Assembly: GCA_015489255.1 (NCBI GenBank)
Contig: WGAD01000314.1
Span: 1 to 5,477 of the forward strand
Reading direction: 5' to 3'
DNA from: Anaerolineales bacterium
GTDB lineage: Bacteria > Chloroflexota > Anaerolineae > Anaerolineales > Villigracilaceae
Length of the DNA: 5,477 bases
Shown: one piece after another, positions 1 through 5,467 of the stretch
Layout of the letters: every line of letters starts with the position of its first letter
Position numbering within the stretch: the first letter of the stretch is position 1
Made by a program: the position numbers and the translations under genes
The notes under the pieces: generated by a model
Told to the model about the DNA's origin: nothing
Seen by the model: only the letters and a program-made list of their open reading frames with translations
Databases searched by the model: none

Positions 1-1
1 C

Positions 2-1222
2 TGGCCTTTTGCCCCTTCCTTGTGGGTGGAGGCGGCTCGCGCTTGGGCTGCCGCAGGCGATCGCGCGCGCGCAGACGAGGCCTATGCCCGCGCAGCGGAG
101 GCCGGCCTCTTGCAGCCCGCAGATTGGGCGCAATGGGGGCGACTTCACTGGCAGGCTGGCGATCCGGATGCCGCGCTGGATATCTGGCGGCGGGCGCAGC
201 ACGAGGGCGCGGCCTCGGCGGAGGTACTGAGCCTGCTGGCGCAAGCCTATGCGTTGCGCGGCGAAGCCCAAAACGAGCAGCAAACGCTGATGGCCTGGCT
301 GGCGGCGGATGAAACGGCGGCCTGGGCGCATTATCGCCTGGCGACCTGGCAGGCTGCTGCGCTGGACGAGGCGGCGCTTTCTCATCTGCGCCGCGCTGCC
401 GATCTCGACCCGGCTTATGCGCCGTTTGCCGATCCCTTGCGCTTGGCCCTCCACACCGCCTTGCAGGAGGGCAACCCCTTGCCGGTGGGACAGGCGTTGG
501 CCGCCCAAAGGGCCTGGCCCCAGGCGGCGGCGGCTTTTTCTCTGGCCGTTGACCGCCGCCCGCGAGATGGATTGGCCTGGGCTTGGCTGGCGGAGGCCCG
601 GCAATGGTTGGGCGAAGACCCAACGGAGGCTCTGGCCCAGGCGTTGACCTGGGGACAACAGGAAGCGGACGTTTGGGGATTGCGCGGATTGTACTTCAGT
701 CGCCAGGAAAACTGGCCGGCGGCCCGCGAGGCCTGGGCGCAGGCAGTAGCCCTGAACCCCGAGCGCCCGGACTGGTGGCCGTCACTGGGAAACGCCCGCG
801 CCCAAACCGGCGACATCAGCGGTGCTTTGGCGGCTTACCGCCGGGCGGCGCAACTGGCCCCCGAAGACGCCCGCAGCTGGTATTTGCTGGGGTTGTTTTG
901 CCTTGAGTATAATATCGCCCTGGACGGAGAAGGCCTGAACGCCGCCCTAAAGGCTTTCTTGCTGGAAACCGAAGATCCGCGCCATGCCCTGCTGGTTGGA
1001 CGCTACTATCTGACCCTGGGGCAGGAAGAAAGCGCATACAAATATCTGCGCACCGCCTATGAACGTGCGCCGCAGGACGCCCAGACCGCCCTTTATTGGG
1101 GCATCTGGCAGGCGCAGTACGGCCAGCCGCAGGCCGCCCGCGCCGCCCTGGAAACGGCGTTGCAGGCGCCGCAGGAGCGCGTCCGGCGGCAGGCGCAATA
1201 CTGGTTGGAGACTCTGCCATGA
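2..1222 (+). CDS. TPR-repeat protein, 5' end outside the window
   Basis: The reading frame is open from the first bases of the window, so the N-terminus is missing. A TTG at position 20 could be read as a start, but it has no Shine-Dalgarno sequence and lies inside TPR-like helix sequence. Numbering from that TTG, about 400 residues are visible, made almost wholly of tetratricopeptide-type helix pairs rich in Ala, Leu and Trp. The clearest units are near residues 101-131, 217-247 (ending AVALNP), 251-281 (ending AAQLAP), 322-351 (ending AYERAP) and 355-381. The units near 35-62 and 160-181 are more divergent. TPR arrays are protein-protein interaction scaffolds; no catalytic motif is visible, and a membrane or enzymatic domain could lie upstream. 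The stop overlaps the next start (ATGA), implying translational coupling to the lipoprotein gene, so a shared envelope role is plausible but unproven. The TPR assignment is secure; the specific function is unknown. Confidence 0.9.
   Translation, partial: WPFAPSLWVEAARAWAAAGDRARADEAYARAAEAGLLQPADWAQWGRLHWQAGDPDAALDIWRRAQHEGAASAEVLSLLAQAYALRGEAQNEQQTLMAWLAADETAAWAHYRLATWQAAALDEAALSHLRRAADLDPAYAPFADPLRLALHTALQEGNPLPVGQALAAQRAWPQAAAAFSLAVDRRPRDGLAWAWLAEARQWLGEDPTEALAQALTWGQQEADVWGLRGLYFSRQENWPAAREAWAQAVALNPERPDWWPSLGNARAQTGDISGALAAYRRAAQLAPEDARSWYLLGLFCLEYNIALDGEGLNAALKAFLLETEDPRHALLVGRYYLTLGQEESAYKYLRTAYERAPQDAQTALYWGIWQAQYGQPQAARAALETALQAPQERVRRQAQYWLETLP
1207..1210 (+). promoter_or_regulatory. 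Shine-Dalgarno of the lipoprotein gene
   Basis: GGAG sits 8 bases before the ATG at 1219, inside the last codons of the TPR gene. It decides the start. The same frame is open upstream to a GTG/ATG-type codon near 1096, but only the 1219 start places a signal peptide and lipobox at the N-terminus. Confidence 0.7.
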
Positions 1223-1857
1223 AATTTCGCTCCGCTATTTTTTTGCTGTTCGTGCTGCTGGCAGGTTGCAACGCGCTGCGCTGGCAAGAAACCCTGGCCC
1301 AGCCCGGCGAGACCTTGCTGGCAGAGAATTTTTCCACGCCCCGCCCGCCCTGGCCGGTCGGCGGCACGGAATACGGCCAGGCCACATACGATAATGGCGT
1401 CTATCGCGTGCAGGTGGCCGCCCCCTACACGGAATTCCGCGCCCTGGCCGGGCAGCGCTATGGGGATGTGCGCCTGTATTTGCGCATTGGAAAATTTGCC
1501 GGGCCAGATGCCGTGCGCGCGGGTGTGATCTGCCGCTTTGTGGATGAGCGCAATTTTTATTTCCTGACCATTACCGCCGACGGGGAATATGCCATCGGAA
1601 AGATGACGCCGGAGGGCCTCCGTTTTTTGGGTGCAGAAACCTTCCAGCCGGCAGAGGCCGTCCATCGCGGCATGGCGGTCAACGAGCTGGAAGCCGAATG
1701 CATCGGCGATAGGCTGCGCCTGTTTGCCAACGGCGTTTTGCTAGCCGAAGCGCAAGATGCCGCCCTGCCGGAGGGTGACGTTGGTTTGTTGGTGGGCACG
1801 TTTGCGGAAGGCGGCGCGGATGTGTTGCTGGACGATTTCAAAGTGCAAAAACCCTGA
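1219..1857 (+). CDS. Lipoprotein with concanavalin A-like/DUF1080-like domain
   Basis: This is a 212-residue predicted lipoprotein. Residues 1-17 form a classic type II signal: K2 and R4, then a hydrophobic stretch, then the lipobox L-A-G-C with Cys17 as the lipidation site. The mature protein should be anchored to the outer face of the cytoplasmic membrane. After a short linker, residues ~35-210 look like a jelly-roll beta-sandwich of the concanavalin A-like (LamG/3-keto-disaccharide hydrolase, DUF1080) type. Signs of this are the 'DNGVYRVQV' strand, alternating strands around 'AGVICRFVDERNFYFLTI', an NG turn at 171-172 ('LFANGVLL'), a 'GDVGLLVGTF' strand and a closing 'LLDDFKV' strand. These domains usually bind carbohydrate or other surface ligands; I see no clear catalytic residues, so binding is likelier than hydrolysis. 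It overlaps the TPR gene by 4 bases and ends 9 bases before mtaB. The lipoprotein call is strong, the fold moderate and the ligand unknown. Confidence 0.85.
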   Translation: MKFRSAIFLLFVLLAGCNALRWQETLAQPGETLLAENFSTPRPPWPVGGTEYGQATYDNGVYRVQVAAPYTEFRALAGQRYGDVRLYLRIGKFAGPDAVRAGVICRFVDERNFYFLTITADGEYAIGKMTPEGLRFLGAETFQPAEAVHRGMAVNELEAECIGDRLRLFANGVLLAEAQDAALPEGDVGLLVGTFAEGGADVLLDDFKVQKP

Positions 1858-1866
1858 AGGAACGGG

Positions 1867-3138
1867 ATGAAAGTTTATCTGGATATGATCGGATGCCGCC
1901 TCAACCAGGCGGAACTGGAACAATTCGGGCGCCAACTGCGGGCTGCCGGGCACCAGGTGACCGCTTCTCCTGCAGAGGCCGATGCGGCCATCATCAACAC
2001 CTGCGCGGTAACCTCCGAGGCCGCCGCCGATTCGCGCAGCCTCATCCGCCGGGTCGTGCGTCTGGGCGCGGGCGAGGTTGTCGCCACCGGCTGCTGGGTT
2101 TCGCTGGCGCCGGAAAAGGCCGCTGCCTTGCCGGGTGTGCGCCGGGTGGTGCCCAATGCGGCCAAGGACGAATTGCTGCAAACCGCTTTCGGCCTTCAGC
2201 CGGCGGATTTCGAGGTGGAGCCGGTGGCCCGCGAACCCCTGCCCGGGCTGCGGCAGCGCACCCGCGCCTTCATCAAAGTGCAAGACGGCTGCGATAATGC
2301 CTGCACGTTTTGCGTCACAACGGTGGCGCGCGGCCAGGGGCGGTCGGCGCCGCTCGCGCAGGTACTGGCCGAAGTGCAGGCAGCCCAGGAGGGCGGCGTG
2401 CAAGAGGTGGTGTTGACGGGCGTCCACCTCGGTTCCTGGGGGCGCGATCTGGGGTTGCGTCTGCGCGATCTGGTGGCCGCCATCTTGCGCGAAAGCGACC
2501 TGCCGAGGGTGCGCCTGTCTTCGTTGGAGCCCTGGGACCTGGACGCCGATTTCTTTGCCTTGTGGGAGAATCCGCGTCTGTGCCGTCATTTACATTTGCC
2601 GCTGCAATCGGGCAGCGACCGCATTTTGCGCCGGATGCGCCGCCACACGACCCGCGCTTCCTTCCGCCGCCTGGTGGAAGCTGCCCGTGCCGTCCGCCCG
2701 GATATGGCGGTGACGACGGACGTGATCGCTGGTTTTCCGGGTGAAACGGAAGAAGACTTTGCCCAAACCCTGGATTTCGTGCGCGAAATGGGGTTCGCCG
2801 GCGGACACGTTTTCACCTATTCGCCCCGTCCGGGGACGCCGGCGGCGCGCATGAAAGAGCAATTGCCAAAGGCCGTCCGCAAGGCGCGCAATGCCGCTTT
2901 GCGCGAGACCTTTTCCGGCCTGGCGGCGGCTTATCGGGGGCGGTTTGTCGGTCAGGATGCCCTGGTGCTGTGGGAAAGCGCCGCCGAGCATGGAGAACGC
3001 GGCTGGTTGATGCGCGGCCTGACCGATAATTACCTGCGCGTGCAGGCCTGGCTGCCCGAGCCGCGCTGGAACCGGATCGACCGCGTGCGTTTGCTGGCGC
3101 CAACACAGGGCGATTGGCTGACAGGAAAGGTGGTGTGA
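1867..3138 (+). CDS. mtaB: tRNA t6A37 methylthiotransferase MtaB
   Basis: This cytoplasmic radical-SAM enzyme converts t6A at position 37 of ANN-decoding tRNAs to ms2t6A, adding a methylthio group with SAM and two [4Fe-4S] clusters. The length (423 residues) is normal. The N-terminal UPF0004 domain has the three cluster-binding cysteines C10 (in MIGCRLNQAE), C46 (NTCAVT) and C76 (ATGCW). The radical-SAM domain has the CxxxCxxC motif at C142, C146 and C149. Also present are 'LTGVHLG' (183-189), 'LHLPLQSGSD' (242-251) and 'TDVIAGFPGETEEDF' (284-298), all typical of the MiaB/MtaB superfamily. A C-terminal TRAM-like region covers ~357-415. The GCRLNQAE opening fits MtaB better than MiaB or RimO. 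After the third cysteine the sequence is VTTVARG, where many members have a proline (IPxxRG). The start is an ATG with AAGGA closely upstream (1857-1861), 9 bases after the lipoprotein stop, so it is co-transcribed. Confidence 0.93.
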   Translation: MKVYLDMIGCRLNQAELEQFGRQLRAAGHQVTASPAEADAAIINTCAVTSEAAADSRSLIRRVVRLGAGEVVATGCWVSLAPEKAAALPGVRRVVPNAAKDELLQTAFGLQPADFEVEPVAREPLPGLRQRTRAFIKVQDGCDNACTFCVTTVARGQGRSAPLAQVLAEVQAAQEGGVQEVVLTGVHLGSWGRDLGLRLRDLVAAILRESDLPRVRLSSLEPWDLDADFFALWENPRLCRHLHLPLQSGSDRILRRMRRHTTRASFRRLVEAARAVRPDMAVTTDVIAGFPGETEEDFAQTLDFVREMGFAGGHVFTYSPRPGTPAARMKEQLPKAVRKARNAALRETFSGLAAAYRGRFVGQDALVLWESAAEHGERGWLMRGLTDNYLRVQAWLPEPRWNRIDRVRLLAPTQGDWLTGKVV

Positions 3139-3139
3139 G

Positions 3140-4141
3140 ATGATGAAAGCGCAACGTCTGGACGCGCCTCTCCCGGCAGACCAGGCGCCGCTGCGCCTGG
3201 TGGAGATGCCCATACCCGAACCCGGGCGCGGGCAGGTGCGGATCGCCGTTTCGGTGTGCGGGGTGTGTCATACCGATTTGCACACGGTAGAAGGGGATAT
3301 CCACCCGCCGGCTTTGCCGGTCATCCCCGGTCACCAGGTGGTTGGCGTGGTGGAAGCCCTCGGCCCCGGTGTCGCTGCCAGCTGGCTGGGGAAGCGGGTG
3401 GGCGTTCCCTGGCTGCATCGGGCTTGCGGTTCATGCGCTTTTTGCCAGCGCGGGGAAGAAAATTTGTGCCCAGAGGCCCGCTTCACCGGTTTTCACGTTG
3501 CGGGCGGCTATGCGGAATACATGCTGGCCGAGGCAGATTATCTCCTCCCGCTGCCGGAAACGGTGGACGATGAGCAAGCCGCTCCTTTATTGTGCGCGGG
3601 CATCGTCGGCTACCGGGCCTTGAAAAAGGCCGAGATCCAGCCCGGTGAGCACGTCGGGCTGTTTGGGTTTGGCGCCAGCGCCCATTTGATGATCCAGGCG
3701 CTGCGTTACTGGGGCTGCGAGGTCTCTGTGTTTACCCGCTCGGCGGAGCACCAGGAACACGCCCGCCAGCTGGGCGCCGCCTGGGTAGGGCAGGCGGCGG
3801 GCACGCCGCCGCATCCACTGGATCGGGCGGTGATCTTCGCGCCCGCGGGCGCGTTGGCCGTCCGCGCGCTGGAGCTGGTGCGTCCGGGCGGAACGGTGGC
3901 GATCAACGCTATCCACATGAGCGATATCCCTTCCTTCCCTTATGCCGTCTTGTACGGTGAACGCACTTTGCGTTCCGTCGCTAACGTGACCTATCAGGAC
4001 GGGGTTGAGTTTCTGGCGTTGGCGGCAGAGGCGGGCATTCGCGCCACGGTGCAGCCGTATGGTTTGAGCGAGGCCAACCAGGCGCTGGACGATTTAAAAC
4101 ACAGCCGCTTCAACGGCGAAGCGGTTTTGCGGATAAAATGA
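3140..4141 (+). CDS. Zinc-dependent alcohol dehydrogenase family protein
   Basis: This is a 333-residue medium-chain dehydrogenase/reductase, expected to be cytosolic and to oxidise alcohols or reduce aldehydes with NAD(P). The N-terminal GroES-like catalytic domain (~1-145) carries the catalytic zinc ligands C43 (CGVCHTD), H65 (PGHQVVG) and C152. The structural zinc set is complete: C96, C99, C102 and C110. The Rossmann domain (~146-290) has GLFGFGASAH (173-182) as the dinucleotide loop, and VFTR ends the second strand. Arg200 there, in place of an acidic residue, hints at NADP(H) preference (inference). The GHQ in place of the usual GHE, and the overall length, suggest the 'zinc-binding alcohol dehydrogenase family 2' group that includes mycobacterial AdhA; the substrate is not deducible. 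The ATG lies 1 base after the mtaB stop, with AAGG (3127-3130) 9 bases upstream. A second ATG follows directly at 3143, but the spacing favours the first. It is the last gene of the apparent operon. Confidence 0.92.
   Translation: MMKAQRLDAPLPADQAPLRLVEMPIPEPGRGQVRIAVSVCGVCHTDLHTVEGDIHPPALPVIPGHQVVGVVEALGPGVAASWLGKRVGVPWLHRACGSCAFCQRGEENLCPEARFTGFHVAGGYAEYMLAEADYLLPLPETVDDEQAAPLLCAGIVGYRALKKAEIQPGEHVGLFGFGASAHLMIQALRYWGCEVSVFTRSAEHQEHARQLGAAWVGQAAGTPPHPLDRAVIFAPAGALAVRALELVRPGGTVAINAIHMSDIPSFPYAVLYGERTLRSVANVTYQDGVEFLALAAEAGIRATVQPYGLSEANQALDDLKHSRFNGEAVLRIK
4103..4128 (+). terminator. Terminator-like hairpin inside the 3' end of the dehydrogenase gene
   Basis: CCGCTTC (4105-4111) and GAAGCGG (4118-4124) form a perfect 7-bp stem around a 6-base loop. 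It is extended outward by a G-U and an A-U pair and followed by TTTT (4125-4128). This has the form of an intrinsic terminator with a short U-tract. It lies entirely within coding sequence, 11-13 bases before the TGA stop, so transcripts ending here would lack a stop codon. Active translation should melt it. The promoter of folD follows, so a terminator is expected about here, and no better candidate lies between 4142 and 4164. Confidence 0.45.
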
Positions 4142-4155
4142 CATTTGCCTGACAA

Positions 4156-4169
4156 GTGACACTGTTCAC
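4156..4169 (+). promoter_or_regulatory. GTGA-N6-TCAC dyad, candidate CRP/FNR-family operator
   Basis: GTGA (4156-4159) and TCAC (4166-4169) are perfect inverted half-sites separated by 6 bases. That is the core geometry of CRP-type sites (TGTGA-N6-TCACA). The flanking T and A of the full consensus are absent. The right half overlaps the probable -35 element of the folD promoter, a position that would favour repression. A dyad this short can arise by chance. Confidence 0.3.
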
Positions 4170-4192
4170 CTTCTCGTTGGGTTTTGTATAAT
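4165..4192 (+). promoter_or_regulatory. Probable sigma-70-type promoter of folD
   Basis: A perfect TATAAT -10 hexamer lies at 4187-4192, with TTCACC (4165-4170; 4 of 6 matches to TTGACA) 16 bases upstream as the likely -35. Transcription would begin near 4199, giving a leader of about 23 bases. The block is clearly more AT-rich than the neighbouring genes. It separates folD from the upstream operon. Confidence 0.7.
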
Positions 4193-4209
4193 GCTGAGGA
4201 TTCCCAAAA

Positions 4210-4215
4210 AAGGAG
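4210..4215 (+). promoter_or_regulatory. Strong Shine-Dalgarno of folD
   Basis: AAGGAG sits 6 bases before the ATG at 4222 and is set in an A-rich stretch. It is the best ribosome-binding site in the window and fixes the folD start. Confidence 0.85.
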
Positions 4216-4221
4216 CAAAAA

Positions 4222-5100
4222 ATGACCGCGAAACTGATTGACGGCAAGGCCATTGCCCAGAAGGTCAAAGACGAAGTCAAGGCCGAAGTGGAGAAAATGG
4301 TGGCCGCGGGCAAACCGGCGCCTGGCCTGGCGACCGTCCTGGTGGGCGATCGGGTCGATTCGGCCACCTACGTCCGCATGAAACAAAAAGCCTGCGCCGA
4401 ATTGGGGATGGAATCGTATCATCATCACCTGCCCGGCGACGCCAGCCAGGAAGAGGTCGAGTCCCTGGTGCGCCAGCTGAACGCCGACCCGAAAGTGAAC
4501 GGTATCCTGGTGCAGCTGCCGCTTCCCGATCATATCGACGAAGAAAAGGTGTTGCAGGCCATTGACATCACCAAAGACGTGGACGGTTTCCACCCGATCA
4601 ACATTGGCCGGTTGGCGCAGAAAGGCCGCGAGCCGCTGTTCGTTCCCTGCACGCCGTATGGCGTCATCTATCTGCTGAAGGAATCGGGCGTGCAGATTTC
4701 GGGCGCCAACGCGGTGGTGCTGGGCCGGTCCAACATCGTCGGGATGCCGGCGGCCCTCTTACTGGTGCGCGAAAATGCGACCGTGACCATCGTTCACTCG
4801 CGGACGAAGGACATCCCCGAGGTGGTGCGCCAGGCCGATATTGTGGTGGCCGCCATCGGCAAGATGGAATTTGTGCGCGGCGACTGGCTCAAACCGGGGG
4901 CGGCGGTGATCGATGTTGGCATTAACTCCAAGCCAGACCCGACGAAGAAGCGCGGCTACCGCCTGGTGGGGGATGTGAATTTCGATGAAGCCAAAGAGGT
5001 GGCTGGCTGGATCACGCCCGTCCCGGGCGGCGTGGGCCCGATGACCATTGCCATGCTGATGCGCAACACCCTGCGCGCGGCGCAGATTCAGAACCCCTAG
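4222..5100 (+). CDS. folD: Bifunctional methylene-THF dehydrogenase/cyclohydrolase FolD
   Basis: FolD is a cytosolic homodimer of one-carbon metabolism. It oxidises 5,10-methylene-THF to methenyl-THF with NADP and hydrolyses that to 10-formyl-THF, supplying purine and formyl-Met-tRNA synthesis. The length (292 residues) is typical. The N-terminal catalytic domain has the YVRMK signature with Y50 and catalytic K54, then 'GILVQLPLP' (94-102) and 'KDVDGFHP' (118-125). 'PCTP' (142-145) leads into the Rossmann domain. 'GRSNIVGMP' (168-176) is the NADP-binding loop, with Met where Lys is common. 'VHSRT' (191-195), 'DVGIN' (231-235), 'GDV' (250-252) and the closing 'PGGVGPMT' (268-275) complete the family signature. 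It has its own promoter and Shine-Dalgarno sequence, so it is probably expressed independently of the preceding operon. There is no U-tract terminator directly downstream on this strand. All key residues are present and the identification is secure. Confidence 0.97.
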   Translation: MTAKLIDGKAIAQKVKDEVKAEVEKMVAAGKPAPGLATVLVGDRVDSATYVRMKQKACAELGMESYHHHLPGDASQEEVESLVRQLNADPKVNGILVQLPLPDHIDEEKVLQAIDITKDVDGFHPINIGRLAQKGREPLFVPCTPYGVIYLLKESGVQISGANAVVLGRSNIVGMPAALLLVRENATVTIVHSRTKDIPEVVRQADIVVAAIGKMEFVRGDWLKPGAAVIDVGINSKPDPTKKRGYRLVGDVNFDEAKEVAGWITPVPGGVGPMTIAMLMRNTLRAAQIQNP

Positions 5101-5126
5101 CCTCACAGGCGAGGAAAAACCGGCGC

Positions 5127-5161
5127 AAGAAAACGGGGCGGCTCTTTGGCAGGTCGCCCCG
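5127..5161 (-). terminator. Intrinsic terminator on the minus strand
   Basis: CGGGGCG (5134-5140) pairs perfectly with CGCCCCG (5155-5161) around a 14-base loop that can add G-U and C-G pairs at its base. Read on the minus strand, the stem is followed directly by TTTTCTT (5133 down to 5127), the normal intrinsic-terminator layout. Read on the plus strand there is no U-tract, so it is at best a weak stop for folD. It implies that a minus-strand transcript ends, or once ended, here. Confidence 0.65.
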
Positions 5162-5203
5162 CTGCGTTGATGGGGGACAGGGCGGCCTGCGCTCTCCTGG
5201 GCT

Positions 5204-5219
5204 TGCAATATGCGTTGCA
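5204..5219. repeat. Short inverted repeat TGCAA-N6-TTGCA
   Basis: TGCAA (5204-5208) and TTGCA (5215-5219) are perfect inverted arms with a 6-base spacer, giving operator-like geometry. It lies between the two converging transcripts with no clear promoter beside it, so its role is unknown and chance is possible. Confidence 0.3.
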
Positions 5220-5305
5220 GTGCTTGGTCTTAAAACAATGAAAACGATAGGCAGCGTAACCGTGTGCGCCCGGATCTGCAGGCTGCTGGTGCGCAGGAGG
5301 GCGTC

Positions 5306-5384
5306 CAGGTGTTCGTTGCGCGCCAGGCTGGCCGCGGCGTCGTTCTGGCGCAGTTTCTCATTCAGCGCCAGCAGGTGTTCGTTG
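5306..5384. repeat. 13-bp direct repeat, 66 bp apart, inside the Hpt-like fragment
   Basis: CAGGTGTTCGTTG occurs at 5306-5318 and again at 5372-5384. The 66-bp offset is exactly 22 codons, so on the minus strand both copies encode an NEHL segment in the same frame (residues 14-17 and 36-39), with similar context (ANEHLLAL and RNEHLDAL). It may mark an internal duplication in the fragment. Confidence 0.6.
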
Positions 5385-5427
5385 GCCTCTTGCAAGAAAT
5401 CTTGGATGAATTCTTGGGACAAGAAAA

Positions 5428-5434
5428 CTCCACC
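5428..5434 (-). promoter_or_regulatory. Shine-Dalgarno of the minus-strand fragment
   Basis: On the minus strand GGTGGAG lies 5 bases before the TTG at 5422-5420, an ideal spacing. It is the main reason for choosing this non-ATG start and for thinking the frame was once, or still is, translated. Confidence 0.55.
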
Positions 5435-5452
5435 GAAAGCGGGAAGATTGGG

Positions 5453-5467
5453 TAAAATTTTCTCATG
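5453..5467 (+). promoter_or_regulatory. Possible -10 element and start of a downstream gene
   Basis: TAAAAT (5453-5458) resembles a -10 hexamer. Six bases further on is an ATG (5465-5467) opening a frame that reads M-F-E-E to the window end. There is no recognisable -35 and no Shine-Dalgarno before the ATG. If real, transcription would start at or next to the ATG, giving a leaderless message. Too little sequence is visible to judge. Confidence 0.2.

Larger units (their letters stand above)
5101..5261. other. Intergenic, non-coding-like stretch downstream of folD
   Basis: No plus-strand gene is visible here. It contains a small hairpin just after the folD stop (CCTC 5101-5104 with GAGG 5111-5114, 6-base loop, then AAAAA), the minus-strand terminator at 5127-5161, and an AT-richer block at about 5203-5260 that differs in composition from the genes on either side. 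No tRNA or known structured RNA was recognised. Confidence 0.5.
5012..5422 (-). pseudogene. Truncated CheA-type Hpt-domain gene fragment
   Basis: A TTG at 5422 opens a 136-codon frame with a well-placed Shine-Dalgarno sequence. The first ~45 residues (MSQEFIQDFLQEANEHLLAL...) match the style of the first helices of Hpt domains in CheA-like histidine kinases: a FLxEAxEHLxxLNExL helix, then 'LDALLRT' at 39-45, where Hpt domains have 'LNALFRA'. The phosphorylatable-His motif (AHTLKG-like) should follow at once. Instead the sequence reads SSLQIR and then AHTVTL, without the Lys-Gly. Codons are GC3-rich up to about 5262 and then turn abruptly AT-rich and unlike coding sequence. The rest of the frame is Pro/Arg-rich, passes through the terminator and overlaps folD by 89 bases, so it is almost certainly not real protein. 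The likely picture is a gene cut just before its active histidine. A genuine small helical protein of about 50 residues is the alternative. Hpt homology is by eye only. Confidence 0.45.

Noticed and set aside
1096..1218. Upstream extension of the lipoprotein reading frame to a start near 1096
   Set aside because: It overlaps the TPR gene by over 120 bases in another frame, has no Shine-Dalgarno sequence, and would bury the signal peptide and lipobox that the 1219 start places correctly.
816..1385. Long minus-strand open frames opposite the TPR, lipoprotein and mtaB genes
   Set aside because: They are shadow frames of GC-rich genes, with Arg/Pro/Ala-rich translations, no family resemblance and no ribosome-binding sites.
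3994..4593. 199-codon minus-strand frame across the dehydrogenase end and folD start
   Set aside because: It is antisense to two securely identified genes and their promoter, and its translation has no recognisable domain.
5101..5161. Plus-strand rho-independent terminator for folD
   Set aside because: The strong stem at 5134-5161 is not followed by a U-tract on the plus strand, and the small stem at 5101-5114 is followed by A residues. The minus-strand reading fits far better.
5264..5455. 63-codon plus-strand frame opposite the Hpt-like fragment
   Set aside because: The minus-strand frame has the Shine-Dalgarno/TTG start and family resemblance; this frame is its mirror, with a Val/Gln-rich translation.
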